This document shows, one piece after another, positions 52,139-60,756 of a stretch of DNA of 64,000 bases. The notes under the pieces were generated by a model. It was not told the DNA's origin, did not search any database, and saw nothing but the letters and a program-made list of their open reading frames with translations. Within the stretch, counting starts at the first letter, position 1, and the number at the start of each line of letters is the position of its first letter. Both the position numbers and the translations under genes were made by a program. This DNA is from Nocardia paucivorans NBRC 100373 (GTDB lineage Bacteria > Actinomycetota > Actinomycetes > Mycobacteriales > Mycobacteriaceae): the NCBI RefSeq assembly GCF_000308675.1, contig NZ_BAGE01000038.1, forward strand, positions 124,001 through 188,000, written 5' to 3'.

Positions 52139-54346
52139 ATGGCCGCGAGCACCTCCGATACCAGTCCCCGCACCGAGTCCCGAAATCTGTTGCGGACCTG
52201 TCCGCTGTGTGAGGCCGTCTGCGGGCTCGAATTGACCCTGGACGCCGACGACCATGTCACGGCCGTGCGAGGTGATCGCGCAGACCCGTTCAGCGCAGGA
52301 TTCATCTGCCCGAAGGGCGCGAGTCTGGGATACCTCGACGAGGATCCCGACCGAGTGACCGAACCGCTGATTCGCGACCGCGCGACCGGCGCCTGGCGCG
52401 CCGTGTCCTGGGACGAGGCGTTCGATGTGATCGCCGAGCGTATTCCGGCCATCACGGCCGCCCACGGTAATCGGGCCGTCGCCTTGTATCTGGGCAATCC
52501 CACCGCGCACACCGTGGCCGGCGCGTTGTATGTCCCGGCGCTGATCCGCGCGTTGGGCACCGAGAATCTGTTTACGGCCAGTACCGCCGACCAGATGCCC
52601 AAACAGGTGGCCTGCGGGCTGATGTTCGGCGATCCTCTCGCGGTGCCGGTGCCCGATCTCGACCGCACCGATTATCTGCTGATGTTGGGGGCCAATCCGC
52701 TCGAATCCAACGGTTCGCTGTGCACCGCACCGAATTTCCCGGGCCGACTGAAGGCGCTGCGCGCTCGTGGCGGTCGACTCGTGGTGGTGGACCCGCGTCG
52801 TACCCGCACCGCCGAGATCGCCGACGAGCATTTGTTCGTCCGCCCGGGCAGTGATGCCTACTTGCTGTTCGGGATCGTGCGCACCCTGTTCGCCGAGGGG
52901 TTGGTCGATACCCGGGTGGAAACCACCGGTATCGACGAATTGCGATCAGTGGCAATGGATTTCACCCCGGATACGGTGGCGCGGCGAACCGGTGTGCCCG
53001 CCGGGACGGTGGTGCGGTTGGCCCGGGAGCTGGCGGCGGCGCCGACCGCGGCCGTCTACGCCCGAATCGGTACCTGCACCGCCGAATTCGGCACCCTCAC
53101 CCAATGGTTGGTGGAGGTGATCAACGTTCTCACCGGCAATCTGGACGCGCCGGGTGGGGCGATGTTCGCGACTGCGGCCGCCCAGGGCATCGTGCGGACC
53201 AAACCGTTCCGCCCCGGTCGTCGACGTTCCCGCGTTCGCGGATTGCCCGAGGCCATGGGCGAGTTACCGGTGGCCACACTCGTCGACGAGATCGTCACCC
53301 CCGGTGCGGGACAGGTGCGCGCACTGGTGACCGTGGCGGGTAATCCGGTGCTGTCGGCGCCCAACGGGGCTCGGCTCGATACCGCGTTCGCCGAGCTCGA
53401 GTTCATGGTTAGTGTGGACCGCTATATCAACGAGACCACCAGGCACGCCGATGTGATCCTGCCGCCACCGCGTTTGCTGCAGTCCCCACACTACGACTTC
53501 GCGCTGCTGCGGTTCGCCGTGCGCAACTACGCGCGCTATTCCCGTCCGCTGGTGCCGCTCGGTGACCGGCCGTCGGAATCGGCGGTGATCGCGCGATTGG
53601 CAGCGGCGGTGTCCGGTCGGCCGCACCGCGTCGACGAGGGATACGATCCCGTGGCGGCGCTCGACGAGATGGTGATCGCCGGAATGCTGCACAGGGCGGG
53701 TCTGGAGGAACGCCGACCCGAACTGATCGGCGAGAACAGCACCGAGCAGCGTATCGACCTGATGCTGCGTCTCGGGCCGTACGGCGAATGGAACGGCGGC
53801 ACCCTGAGTTTGCGGACGCTGTTGGACAATCCGCACGGTGTCGATCTCGGTCCGCTGCGGTCTCGGCTCCCGGAGATCCTGCGCACCGCGTCCGGCAAGG
53901 TGGATTTGGCGCCGCCGCAGCTGCTGGCCGATGTGGCCCGGTTACAGGAGGTGCTGTCGACGCCGGCTCCCGAGGTGGTGTTGATCGGACGCCGTCATCT
54001 GCGGTCCAACAACAGTTGGATGCACAATGTGCCGCGGTTGGTGAGTGGGACGAATCGCTGCACCCTGCATATCCATCCCGACGATGTGGCGCGGTGGGGT
54101 CTCGGTGACCGAGCGATCGTGAAATCGGCCACCGGATCGCTCGTTGTCCCCCTGGAGCCCACCGAGGCGATCATGCCCGGAGTGGTGAGTCTGCCGCACG
54201 GGTGGGGCCATGGTGACAGCGGGCAACGGGTGGCGCGGGAACACGCGGGGGCGAACGTCAATATTCTCACCGACGATTCGGTGCTGGATGTGCCCTCGGG
54301 GAATGCCGTCTTCAACGGCGTTCCGGTCACGCTTCTGCCCGCATGA
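52139..54346 (+). CDS. Molybdopterin-dependent oxidoreductase, [4Fe-4S] type
   Basis: A 735-residue DMSO-reductase-superfamily protein. The N-terminal cluster motif CPLCEAVCG (cysteines 21, 24 and 28) and FICPKG (cysteine 57) hold a [4Fe-4S]. VVVDPRRTRTAEIADEHLFVRPGSDAYL is the first MGD-binding region and the C-terminal beta-barrel domain ends the protein (GVVSLPHGWGHGD). At the place where a Cys, Sec or Ser usually binds molybdenum, the sequence reads FTASTADQMPKQ. No Tat signal is evident, so it is probably cytosolic. ATG 52139 is preferred over 52112 because it sits closer to the first motif. The electron partner is not encoded here. Confidence 0.9.
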   Translation: MAASTSDTSPRTESRNLLRTCPLCEAVCGLELTLDADDHVTAVRGDRADPFSAGFICPKGASLGYLDEDPDRVTEPLIRDRATGAWRAVSWDEAFDVIAERIPAITAAHGNRAVALYLGNPTAHTVAGALYVPALIRALGTENLFTASTADQMPKQVACGLMFGDPLAVPVPDLDRTDYLLMLGANPLESNGSLCTAPNFPGRLKALRARGGRLVVVDPRRTRTAEIADEHLFVRPGSDAYLLFGIVRTLFAEGLVDTRVETTGIDELRSVAMDFTPDTVARRTGVPAGTVVRLARELAAAPTAAVYARIGTCTAEFGTLTQWLVEVINVLTGNLDAPGGAMFATAAAQGIVRTKPFRPGRRRSRVRGLPEAMGELPVATLVDEIVTPGAGQVRALVTVAGNPVLSAPNGARLDTAFAELEFMVSVDRYINETTRHADVILPPPRLLQSPHYDFALLRFAVRNYARYSRPLVPLGDRPSESAVIARLAAAVSGRPHRVDEGYDPVAALDEMVIAGMLHRAGLEERRPELIGENSTEQRIDLMLRLGPYGEWNGGTLSLRTLLDNPHGVDLGPLRSRLPEILRTASGKVDLAPPQLLADVARLQEVLSTPAPEVVLIGRRHLRSNNSWMHNVPRLVSGTNRCTLHIHPDDVARWGLGDRAIVKSATGSLVVPLEPTEAIMPGVVSLPHGWGHGDSGQRVAREHAGANVNILTDDSVLDVPSGNAVFNGVPVTLLPA

Positions 54347-54494
54347 TCCCGCGGTTCGACGAACGTGATCGACGAATAGTCGTATCGTCGATCACGGTTC
54401 GGCCGCCTACGCCGTTCGTCGTCGGAACGAATGGCCCCGGTAGGCTCGGCTCGGCGCGGCCGCCGGTCCGGTCTCGCCGGACAGCGAGTGGGCC

Positions 54495-54971
54495 TCAGCG
54501 GCGGCGTAATTCGAAGATCCGGAACTCGCGCCCACCCGCCATTTCTTCCTCGACCCGGTAGCCCGGCCAGTATTCGACCGCCTCATCCCAGGCGCGGTCT
54601 CGCTCGGGGCCGGTGAGTTCGACGGCGCGCACCGGGAAGGTTTCACCGCGTAGCCGCACCGTCGCGGTTCCGGCCGCGCGCAGGTTGGTCGACCAGACAG
54701 GATGCTGTGCGTTGCCCCAGTTGGAGCCGATGATCAGGAAGTTCTCGCCGTGGGGTACATACAGCAGTGAGGTCTCCCGTGGTAGCCCGGTCCTTCGACC
54801 GACCACGGTGAGCCGCAGCGACGGTAGTCCGGCAAGGTCGAGTACCCCGAATCGCTTTCCGCTGAGCGCGCGGATCAATCGTTCGGTCGGTAACACCAGG
54901 GGCGCCATGCGCATCATCCAGCGTTGCCGGCCGAGCCATCGGGCCGGCGGCGTCAAGGGGTTGGGCGACAT
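54495..54971 (-). CDS. Nitroreductase/deazaflavin-dependent (Ddn-like) protein
   Basis: A 158-residue F420-dependent Ddn/DUF385-type protein. The beta-barrel core includes LRLTVVGRRTGLPRETSLLYVPHGENFLIIGSNWGNAQHPVWSTNLRAAGTATVRLRGE, where NWGN and HPVW are family signatures for F420 and substrate binding. Such enzymes reduce quinones or nitro compounds. The next stretch on the same strand is a decayed acyl-CoA ligase. It converges with the molybdoenzyme, about 150 bases away. Confidence 0.9.
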   Translation of the reverse strand: MSPNPLTPPARWLGRQRWMMRMAPLVLPTERLIRALSGKRFGVLDLAGLPSLRLTVVGRRTGLPRETSLLYVPHGENFLIIGSNWGNAQHPVWSTNLRAAGTATVRLRGETFPVRAVELTGPERDRAWDEAVEYWPGYRVEEEMAGGREFRIFELRRR

Positions 54972-55098
54972 CGTGCCATCGTCGCAGACGCTCCGCGGCG
55001 GTGAATGAGGCCGTACCCTGTCGACCCGACGGGGTCACGGTACTGATCCGGCTGCGACACGTCCCATCGAGACGGCGGGGTCCTGCGGTCTTCGTGGG

Positions 55099-55445
55099 AT
55101 CGCCCGCCACGGGCGCTCGGAGCCGACGACGCAGTTTGCCGGTGGCGTTGCGGGTCGGTTCATCGACGATGACGACATCACAGGGCACCTTGTGACGGGC
55201 CAGGTGGGATCTGACGTAGTCCTTGATCTCCGTGTCGTCGCGACCGTCGGTGTAGCCCCTGGAAACTCGGGCTGTGTCGGACACGACGATCGTGCCCACC
55301 ACACCGAGTGTGGTGATCCGGTTGCGGTTCTCGTCGTAGATCGCGATATGACACCCGACCGGTGGCTTGCGGAAGAGATGACCCGCAGCGACGAGGCGTC
55401 GTACTCGGCGAGCGCTTCCGGACCGAGGTCGAAAAGAGGATAGTG
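55099..55445 (-). pseudogene. Acyl-CoA synthetase (FadD-like) remnant
   Basis: Two pieces of an AMP-binding ligase are read in different frames. Bases 55377-55445 encode HYPLFDLGPEALAEYDASSLRVI, matching the mid-protein segment before the A5 region. Bases 55099-55383 encode GHLFRKPPVGCHIAIYDENRN, then VVGTIVVSDTARVSRGYTDGRDDTEIKDYVRSHLARHKVP and DEPTRNATGKLRRRL, the C-terminal end with the catalytic lysine. The long N-terminus and a central stretch are missing, and a frameshift separates the pieces, so it is a pseudogene. Confidence 0.82.
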
Positions 55446-55694
55446 GTGTTGCCGTCCGGTATTCGGAGCCAAGGTGTGGGTTTCGGGCCAATGGTCGGCA
55501 GGTTGATCTGTGCGTGGTTTCGGATTGTGAGTTTCAAGGGGACGGGTGAGTGGTCCGGGCCTGCCGGGGCGAACGGCCTGGCGGAGATCGCTCGAGAGGC
55601 TGCCACTCGGGTTGTGCGAGCATTGACCACCGGTATCTCGGATGCGGGCGGCAAACAGCGAGGACTGATCGGCGAGACCCGCGCATCGGCGGGC

Positions 55695-56591
55695 ATGCTC
55701 CTTCGCACGGAACGTGATGCGGCGATACCGGTCGATAGGTCCGCGCGAGCGTTGATCGGCAACGATGAGGTCTACGGAGGGCGCCGGGAAGACACCTATA
55801 CCGAATGGTTCCGTGAACTCCACGAGCGCGGAGTGGATACCGACCAAGTGATGTCGGACCTGGGAAAACTATGGGATTACCTGCGCCACGACCCGAAATG
55901 GGAGATCGAGGAACCCGAGGCCGCCAACACGGGGCAAAACGCCGCCTTCTCGGTTCGGATGCTCGCCGACCACGGCTGCGATACCTCGCTCATCGGGGTG
56001 TGTACCCCGTTCCACGCACGCCGGGTATGGGCGACGGTCATGAAGCAGGGTTTTGCCGACGTGAACGGCAAGCGTGTGTCGGTCGATCATGTCGCCATGG
56101 CCACCGCGGATGTCTCCCTGGAGAATTACATGAAGTACGGCAACCGGCCCGATGCCGATACAGCGCCTCATCCGAAATCGATCGTCGCGGTCACCATGGG
56201 AGAGATCAAACGCCTCGACGAGTACCCCGATGAAGGTCATATAGTCCGGCAGGATATCCCCGGCGAGGTCCGCGACGCCTACAACCGATTCGGTGAAATC
56301 TTCCGGCCTGCCGAGCGCCGATACCGACCACCGACTGCACATGCGCACGGATGCAGGTCGCGGATAAATCGACGTGACGGCCGACCTTTCAGCTCGGTAC
56401 CGCTTCCGCCCTGCGGTCGCTCATCCGCGTGTTCTCTCGTGTCGTCGCCAGGGGGCGAGGATCGATTCCGAGGAGGTTCTGCGGTGCGGTGCGGGTTCGG
56501 GTGTCGACCTGCGCGATCGGGTGGGGGACGGGAGGGTGGGGACCAGGACGGTCGTGTGCCACCGATGCGGTTCCCACATCTTCACCGGTAG
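55695..56591 (+). CDS. DUF218 (YdcF-like) protein, boundaries doubtful
   Basis: Residues about 20-215 of this frame contain a DUF218-like core: EEPEAANTGQNAAFSVRMLADHG matches the family's (E)xxAxNTGxN motif, and SLIGVCTPFHARRVWATVMKQ and SVDHVAMATADVSLENYMKYGNRPD follow. From about 56340 the frame continues without conserved sequence and overlaps a minus-strand frame, so the natural stop has probably been lost to rearrangement. The start is uncertain: ATG 55695 is the first after the ligase remnant. DUF218 proteins are often membrane-associated; no helix is seen here, which fits an N-terminally eroded gene. Confidence 0.5.
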   Translation: MLLRTERDAAIPVDRSARALIGNDEVYGGRREDTYTEWFRELHERGVDTDQVMSDLGKLWDYLRHDPKWEIEEPEAANTGQNAAFSVRMLADHGCDTSLIGVCTPFHARRVWATVMKQGFADVNGKRVSVDHVAMATADVSLENYMKYGNRPDADTAPHPKSIVAVTMGEIKRLDEYPDEGHIVRQDIPGEVRDAYNRFGEIFRPAERRYRPPTAHAHGCRSRINRRDGRPFSSVPLPPCGRSSACSLVSSPGGEDRFRGGSAVRCGFGCRPARSGGGREGGDQDGRVPPMRFPHLHR

Positions 56592-56978
56592 GTTTCGGCA
56601 TACTCGCAGCCGGCCGGCCGCGGCGAGGGCTATCACCAGTCCGGTGCGTTCGAGCGCCCGACGGGATTCGTCGGTCATCGTCCCGGAAACCCGCACCACC
56701 CCCGGGCCCGGACCGGAACCGATGGTCGCGGGTACTCGCACGGTCAATGGCGCCGAGGTCCAGGCGGTGGGCTCCTCGCGATCCTCGGCGATATAGGTGC
56801 GGGGCGCGTGTTCGGTCCCGAATGGGAGTGCGTCCAATACACGGTCGACGGTCGGAAGATCGTAGAGCTCCCAGAATCCCGCGGACAGCCATGAGACGAC
56901 CGGCAGTTCGATAATCCGGTTGCCGTGCCCGATCGTCGGGGATGCAATATTGACCAGGGTTATTTCCACGTCGGGCAT
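56421..56978 (-). CDS. Hypothetical protein with an unusual C-terminus
   Basis: A 185-residue frame. Residues 1-135 (MPDVEITLVNIASPTIGHGNR..., then APLTVRVPATIGSGPGPGVVRV) have the look of a folded beta-rich protein, whereas residues 140-185 are Pro/Arg/Ser-rich and may be read-through. It overlaps the tail of the DUF218 frame on the opposite strand (56421-56591). I recognise no family. Confidence 0.45.
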   Translation of the reverse strand: MPDVEITLVNIASPTIGHGNRIIELPVVSWLSAGFWELYDLPTVDRVLDALPFGTEHAPRTYIAEDREEPTAWTSAPLTVRVPATIGSGPGPGVVRVSGTMTDESRRALERTGLVIALAAAGRLRVCRNLPVKMWEPHRWHTTVLVPTLPSPTRSRRSTPEPAPHRRTSSESILAPWRRHERTRG

Positions 56979-57059
56979 GGCGATCCTCGGATGATCCGGA
57001 TTGGTGGTGGTCGTCTGCGGTTACCGGCGGGCATCCGGGTTGCGAGCCGTGTGCCGGCC

Positions 57060-57548
57060 TCACCGGGCCGAGGCCGAGGCACGGCCTGCGGTGGTGGCAG
57101 CGTGGCCGTAGGGGACGGCGTCGAGGAGGGTGACCTGCACCGTGGCGCCATTGGGTACCCGGTAGGTACGTTGTTCGCCGCGGCGTGCCCCGATCAGGGC
57201 GGATCCGAGCGGTGATTCCGGGGAGTAGACCTCCAGGTCGTCGTACTCGACCTCACGGGCGCCGAGGAGGAAGGTTTCGGTGTCGTCGGTGTCGTTGTAG
57301 CGAACGGTGAGCACCATGCCGGGTTCGGCGATGCCGTCGTCGGGTGGATCCTGGCCGACCACCGCGTTGCTCAACAGATCTCGAATCTGGTGAATACGCG
57401 CTCTGCGCCGATGGCGAGTGGCGGCCTCGTATTCCTGGTCGGGAGTTTCGCGGTCATCGGGTGTATCGGAAGCGAGCAGATGGGTGAGCTCGGCCTGGAG
57501 TTGTTCGTAGGCCTGCGCGGTCAGCCATACGGGCGTGCTGCCGGTCAT
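57060..57548 (-). CDS. GreA/GreB-family elongation factor (GreAB-C domain)
   Basis: A 162-residue protein. The N-terminal coiled-coil arm (about 1-75, MTGSTPVWLTAQAYEQLQAELTHLL and RHRRRARIHQIRDLL) is followed by the GreAB-C FKBP-like domain with GMVLTVRYNDTDDTETFLLGAREVE and SPESPLGSALIGARRGE, whose SPxSPLG is the family signature. It could act on stalled RNA polymerase, but the acidic tip of the coiled coil is weak, so it may be a nucleoside-diphosphate kinase regulator-like variant. A GGAGG site precedes the ATG. A long 16-bp hairpin stands in its leader. Confidence 0.87.
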   Translation of the reverse strand: MTGSTPVWLTAQAYEQLQAELTHLLASDTPDDRETPDQEYEAATRHRRRARIHQIRDLLSNAVVGQDPPDDGIAEPGMVLTVRYNDTDDTETFLLGAREVEYDDLEVYSPESPLGSALIGARRGEQRTYRVPNGATVQVTLLDAVPYGHAATTAGRASASAR

Positions 57549-57885
57549 ATCGGTCCTCCAGGAATTCGATCGGAAGGGAGACGTCCGCCGTCAGGGCGGT
57601 CGGGGAGAAGAGGGCGACCGCCCTGACGGCAGAACTTCGGGAAGCCGGGTCGACGTCACCGGCTCCACGAATCGGGGAATGGTTTCGGGTTCAGCCGGGT
57701 ATCGCGCTTTCCGTCGGATACCCTGCCGCGCGTTCGCGGTCGAGCCGACGCGCTGCGCGTGTCATGGTCACCTCCACCGTCGAACGAACTGCTGTCTCCG
57801 TCATGATGGCCCGCGGAATGCCGCCGCGCTTGTTCGATCGATACAGCTTTTCCCCCGACGCCTGTGCATTCTCCACAAGTGTTGT
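57549..57885. other. Leader and spacer between the GreA-like and PucR genes
   Basis: This 337-base region between two minus-strand genes holds a perfect 16-bp hairpin (57587-57630). The rest, including an open frame on the plus strand from 57764, shows no supported gene. Confidence 0.5.
57587..57630 (-). terminator. Perfect 16-bp hairpin upstream of the GreA-like gene
   Basis: Arms 57587-57602 and 57615-57630 pair perfectly around a 12-base loop, starting 39 bases before the ATG at 57548 and with no U-tract. It lies between the PucR stop and the GreA-like start on the same strand, so it could be the terminator of the former or a leader element of the latter. Confidence 0.55.
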
Positions 57886-59430
57886 TCAATCGCTGTCGGG
57901 GTTGTCGAGGATCGCCAAATCGATCGTCATCGCCAGGCGTTTGCGAACATCGTCCACCTCGAGAGTGGTCACCTCGCGCATCCTGCGCATTCGGTTGCGC
58001 ACGGTGTTCGGATGTACACCGAGTCGATCGGCGGCCACGGTGAGATCGCCCTGCGCGTCGAGCCAGGCCCGCAATGTCGCGACGAATGCCGTGGCATGGG
58101 TGCGGTCGTATCGGCGTAGCTCGGCGACCGGTCCGCGCGACGGCACCCGACCGGTGCTCGCTGCCGCCCGTAACCGTTGCAGCAATATCTCATCCCAGGA
58201 TTCCTCGTACGCCGGCGGTGCGCTGTCCGTCGGCCGGCGTTCGTTCAGGGCCAGGCACTCGTCTGCCTCCTGGCGGGAAGCGGGAAGTTCTGTGGCCGAA
58301 GCCGCTCCGCCGATCCCGGCCGCCACCACCGTCCGCGGCGGTAGCGCGGCCCGCAGCGCCGCCACCCATTCCCGGGCCGCGTGGACCTGCTCACCGGGCA
58401 GGATCGTATAGACGGTGTTGTCCGACAGGGCGCTGCGTCCCGGACGTGACCAGCCGAAGCCGATGGTGGCCTGTTCGAAGGCGAGGAGTAGGCCGGTATG
58501 TCGCTTCCCCGACAGCTGCGCGCGCACCGCGACCACCCGCAACGGTCCCGGTGCCAATCCGAGCCGGCCGACCACGGTCGTGGCGTCGGGGGTACCCTCC
58601 AGGAGTCGGAGCACCAGCTCGGACTCCACCTGTCGTTCCAGATCCGCGCTCGCCCGGGATCGAAGCAGATGCAGGGCCACCGTCTGCGCGCCCTCGAGCA
58701 GCGCACGCCGCCGTGTCCCCGCCAACGGGGCCGCGCAGGTCACCCAGACGGAACCGAGGAGCTCCCGCCCCACGCGCACCGCAACCACCATTCGTCCGAT
58801 GAGGCCGTATTCCTCCGCGGGCTCGACGAACAAGGGTTCCTCGGATTCGGCCAGATGCGCGTAGACTCCCCGGGCCTCCAGCAGCGTCCGCAGCGCATCG
58901 GGCACCTGTCGTCTCAGTACGATCTCCGACCGGGCCCGATCGGATTCTCCCGGTACGGCGGAGTAGGCCATCACCCGCGACAGTCGATCCTCGATGGTCA
59001 CCGCGGCGCCCACCGCGGCCGCCAGGCTGTCCGCCAGGGCGAACAGGTCCGTGGGGCCACGCCCGGAGGCGGTTTCCCGCCCTTCCAGAACCAGCCCGTA
59101 CACCACCCCCGCGACCTGGCTCCACGACACCGCCGGATCGATCACCAGCACCGCGACGCCGTCTTCCGGGCCGAGTTCGGCGGCCGCTCGCTCGATGTCG
59201 GCGCCACCACGTACCAGGACCGCGATCGCCCGCGCCGTTCGCGCGGCGGTCACCGCTTCGCGCACGGACCGAGCCCCCACCGCGAGGAAGATATCGCCTG
59301 TCGCGCTTTCCGAGGATGTCGCATCGAACATCGCCACACTGCGGATCGTTGTCGTCCGCGGCACCGGGCAGTAGCGCAATCGCACCCCGTACCCGCCCAA
59401 TACGTTCACGAGATGGTCCAACCGCACCAT
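57886..59430 (-). CDS. PucR/CdaR-family transcriptional regulator
   Basis: A 514-residue regulator. The N-terminal purine-regulator-like domain (about 1-120, GDIFLAVGARSVREAVTAARTARAIAVLVRGG), a central GGDEF-like/helical region (about 130-420, QVESELVLRLLEG) and the C-terminal HTH_30 (about 445-505), with LTVAADRLGVHPNTVRNRMRRM, follow the PucR order. Members respond to allantoin, amino acids or other metabolites; the ligand is unknown. There is no adjacent purine-degradation operon apart from the nucleoside hydrolase 10 kb away. The ATG at 59430 is used. Confidence 0.9.
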   Translation of the reverse strand: MVRLDHLVNVLGGYGVRLRYCPVPRTTTIRSVAMFDATSSESATGDIFLAVGARSVREAVTAARTARAIAVLVRGGADIERAAAELGPEDGVAVLVIDPAVSWSQVAGVVYGLVLEGRETASGRGPTDLFALADSLAAAVGAAVTIEDRLSRVMAYSAVPGESDRARSEIVLRRQVPDALRTLLEARGVYAHLAESEEPLFVEPAEEYGLIGRMVVAVRVGRELLGSVWVTCAAPLAGTRRRALLEGAQTVALHLLRSRASADLERQVESELVLRLLEGTPDATTVVGRLGLAPGPLRVVAVRAQLSGKRHTGLLLAFEQATIGFGWSRPGRSALSDNTVYTILPGEQVHAAREWVAALRAALPPRTVVAAGIGGAASATELPASRQEADECLALNERRPTDSAPPAYEESWDEILLQRLRAAASTGRVPSRGPVAELRRYDRTHATAFVATLRAWLDAQGDLTVAADRLGVHPNTVRNRMRRMREVTTLEVDDVRKRLAMTIDLAILDNPDSD

Positions 59431-59535
59431 GAGCCACTCCTGTCCACATCGGTTCGGCCACCGTAGCCGCCGATCCGGTATGTGCGGAGAACGCGGTCAC
59501 GGTGAGCGACTCCTACCGGCCCCGATGGGCGGTGG

Positions 59536-59988
59536 TCACGAATTCGGGTCTCGGCGGGCGGCCCGGTTCACCCGGGTGAGAACGGCGTGGAGTTCCTCGA
59601 GCTCCTTGCGGTCGACGCCCAGTCGTTCGACCACCGCCGGCGGGATCCTCTCGGCCTCGGCGCGCAGGGCTCGTCCGGTGGGGGTGAGGTCGACGACCAG
59701 GTTGCGTTCGTCGCGGCGGTCGCGAGTGCGGGTGATGTAGTTCAGGGCCTCGAGCCGCTTGAGCAGAGGGGACAGGGTCGGGGAATCCAGTTGCAGTCGT
59801 TCGCCGATTTCCTTCACCGCCAGCGGCGCCTCACCCCACAGGGTGAGCATCACCAGATATTGGGGGTGGGTGAGTTTCAGCGGTTCCAGTAACGGGCGGT
59901 AGACGGCCAGTACGGCGCGATTGGCCAATGCCAGCGCGAAACATACCTGTCGATCCAGCCGGAGGGGGTCGTACGTCGCGGTGTCCAT
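59536..59988 (-). CDS. ohrR: OhrR-like MarR-family regulator
   Basis: A 150-residue MarR winged-helix repressor. The conserved N-terminal cysteine, Cys16 in LDRQVCFALALANRAVLAVYRPLL, is the peroxide-sensing residue in OhrR proteins; the DNA-binding core is LAVKEIGERLQLDSPTLSPLLKRLEALNYITRTRDRRDERN. The ATG at 59988 follows AGGAG. Neighbours include neither ohr nor any peroxidase: the divergent gene is a DUF5313 membrane protein. The assignment to OhrR rests on the cysteine context, so another redox-sensing MarR is possible. Confidence 0.87.
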   Translation of the reverse strand: MDTATYDPLRLDRQVCFALALANRAVLAVYRPLLEPLKLTHPQYLVMLTLWGEAPLAVKEIGERLQLDSPTLSPLLKRLEALNYITRTRDRRDERNLVVDLTPTGRALRAEAERIPPAVVERLGVDRKELEELHAVLTRVNRAARRDPNS

Positions 59989-60097
59989 GCACACACTCCT
60001 CACAGGCGTCGGTCGAATACCGCGGTAACGGCTCGCGCCCGGACCGGGTTCCGGTGGGATGCTCATGAACTCTCGGTGCGGGCCGGTTGTGTACCAA

Positions 60098-60119
60098 TAG
60101 TTAACGTACGATACATTAG
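60098..60119. promoter_or_regulatory. Candidate MarR/OhrR operator between divergent genes
   Basis: TAACGTACGATA near 60102-60113 is an imperfect palindrome centred on CGTACG within an AT-richer patch (60098-60119). It lies between the regulator and DUF5313 starts, where a MarR dimer would be expected to act. It does not match the classical OhrR box exactly. Confidence 0.35.
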
Positions 60120-60189
60120 TGTGCGATTGATGTCCGGTGGCGCTGCCGAATGCCCGTCCCGGGCCCACGCGGACCGAGGGGAGCTGACG

Positions 60190-60570
60190 ATGGGTTCTCG
60201 AACGAAACCGACCTTCGGGCAAAGGATCCGCTACATCTGTGGCGCGACGCTGCCACCCGAGATGGCGGATTGGGTGCTCCACGATCTCACCGGTCCGGGA
60301 GCGACCCGTCGCTACCTGATGCGGTTCCTGATACCGGTCATCCTGCCGCTGTGCCTGTTTCTGCTACTGCCGGGGCCGCTGTGGATGCGACTGTCCATGA
60401 TGGGGTTGCTGTACATACCCCTGATCTACTTCACCGTCGCGCTGCTGTACGTCTATCGACGCCATCGCCTGATCAAGCACGGTCTCGATCCCGCTCTCGC
60501 GGATGCGCGGGAACGTCGGCGCGCCGTTGAGGAACGCCTGGCCTACGAACGTCGGCACGGCAGGGCATAG
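60190..60570 (+). CDS. DUF5313-like two-helix membrane protein
   Basis: A 126-residue protein with two transmembrane helices (about 42-62 and 68-90, LIPVILPLCLFLLLPGPLW and LLYIPLIYFTVALLYVY) and cytosolic basic ends. The N-terminal segment RIRYICGATLPPEMADWVLHDLTGPGATRRYL is the family signature in mycolic-acid actinomycetes. GGAG site before the ATG. It is divergent from the MarR regulator, which probably controls it. Confidence 0.85.
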   Translation: MGSRTKPTFGQRIRYICGATLPPEMADWVLHDLTGPGATRRYLMRFLIPVILPLCLFLLLPGPLWMRLSMMGLLYIPLIYFTVALLYVYRRHRLIKHGLDPALADARERRRAVEERLAYERRHGRA

Positions 60571-60756
60571 GCCCTGACACGGCCCGCGGCGCGATCTTCG
60601 GCGTCGATGCGGTCGTTCGAATCGGCGGTCGAGGTCCCGGAAGCGAATGTGGGGGAACCGGTTCGGTTTTCGGCGGGGCGTGCTCCCCGGAGTATGCGTA
60701 CGGGATAGCATCGGCTCCTTGTTGGCACATCGTGCCGGGAAGGGGTGGTTCGTCGC

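Noticed and set aside
57764..58411. A 215-codon plus-strand frame antisense to the PucR gene
   Set aside because: It is Ser/Arg-rich and a shadow of the real minus-strand gene.
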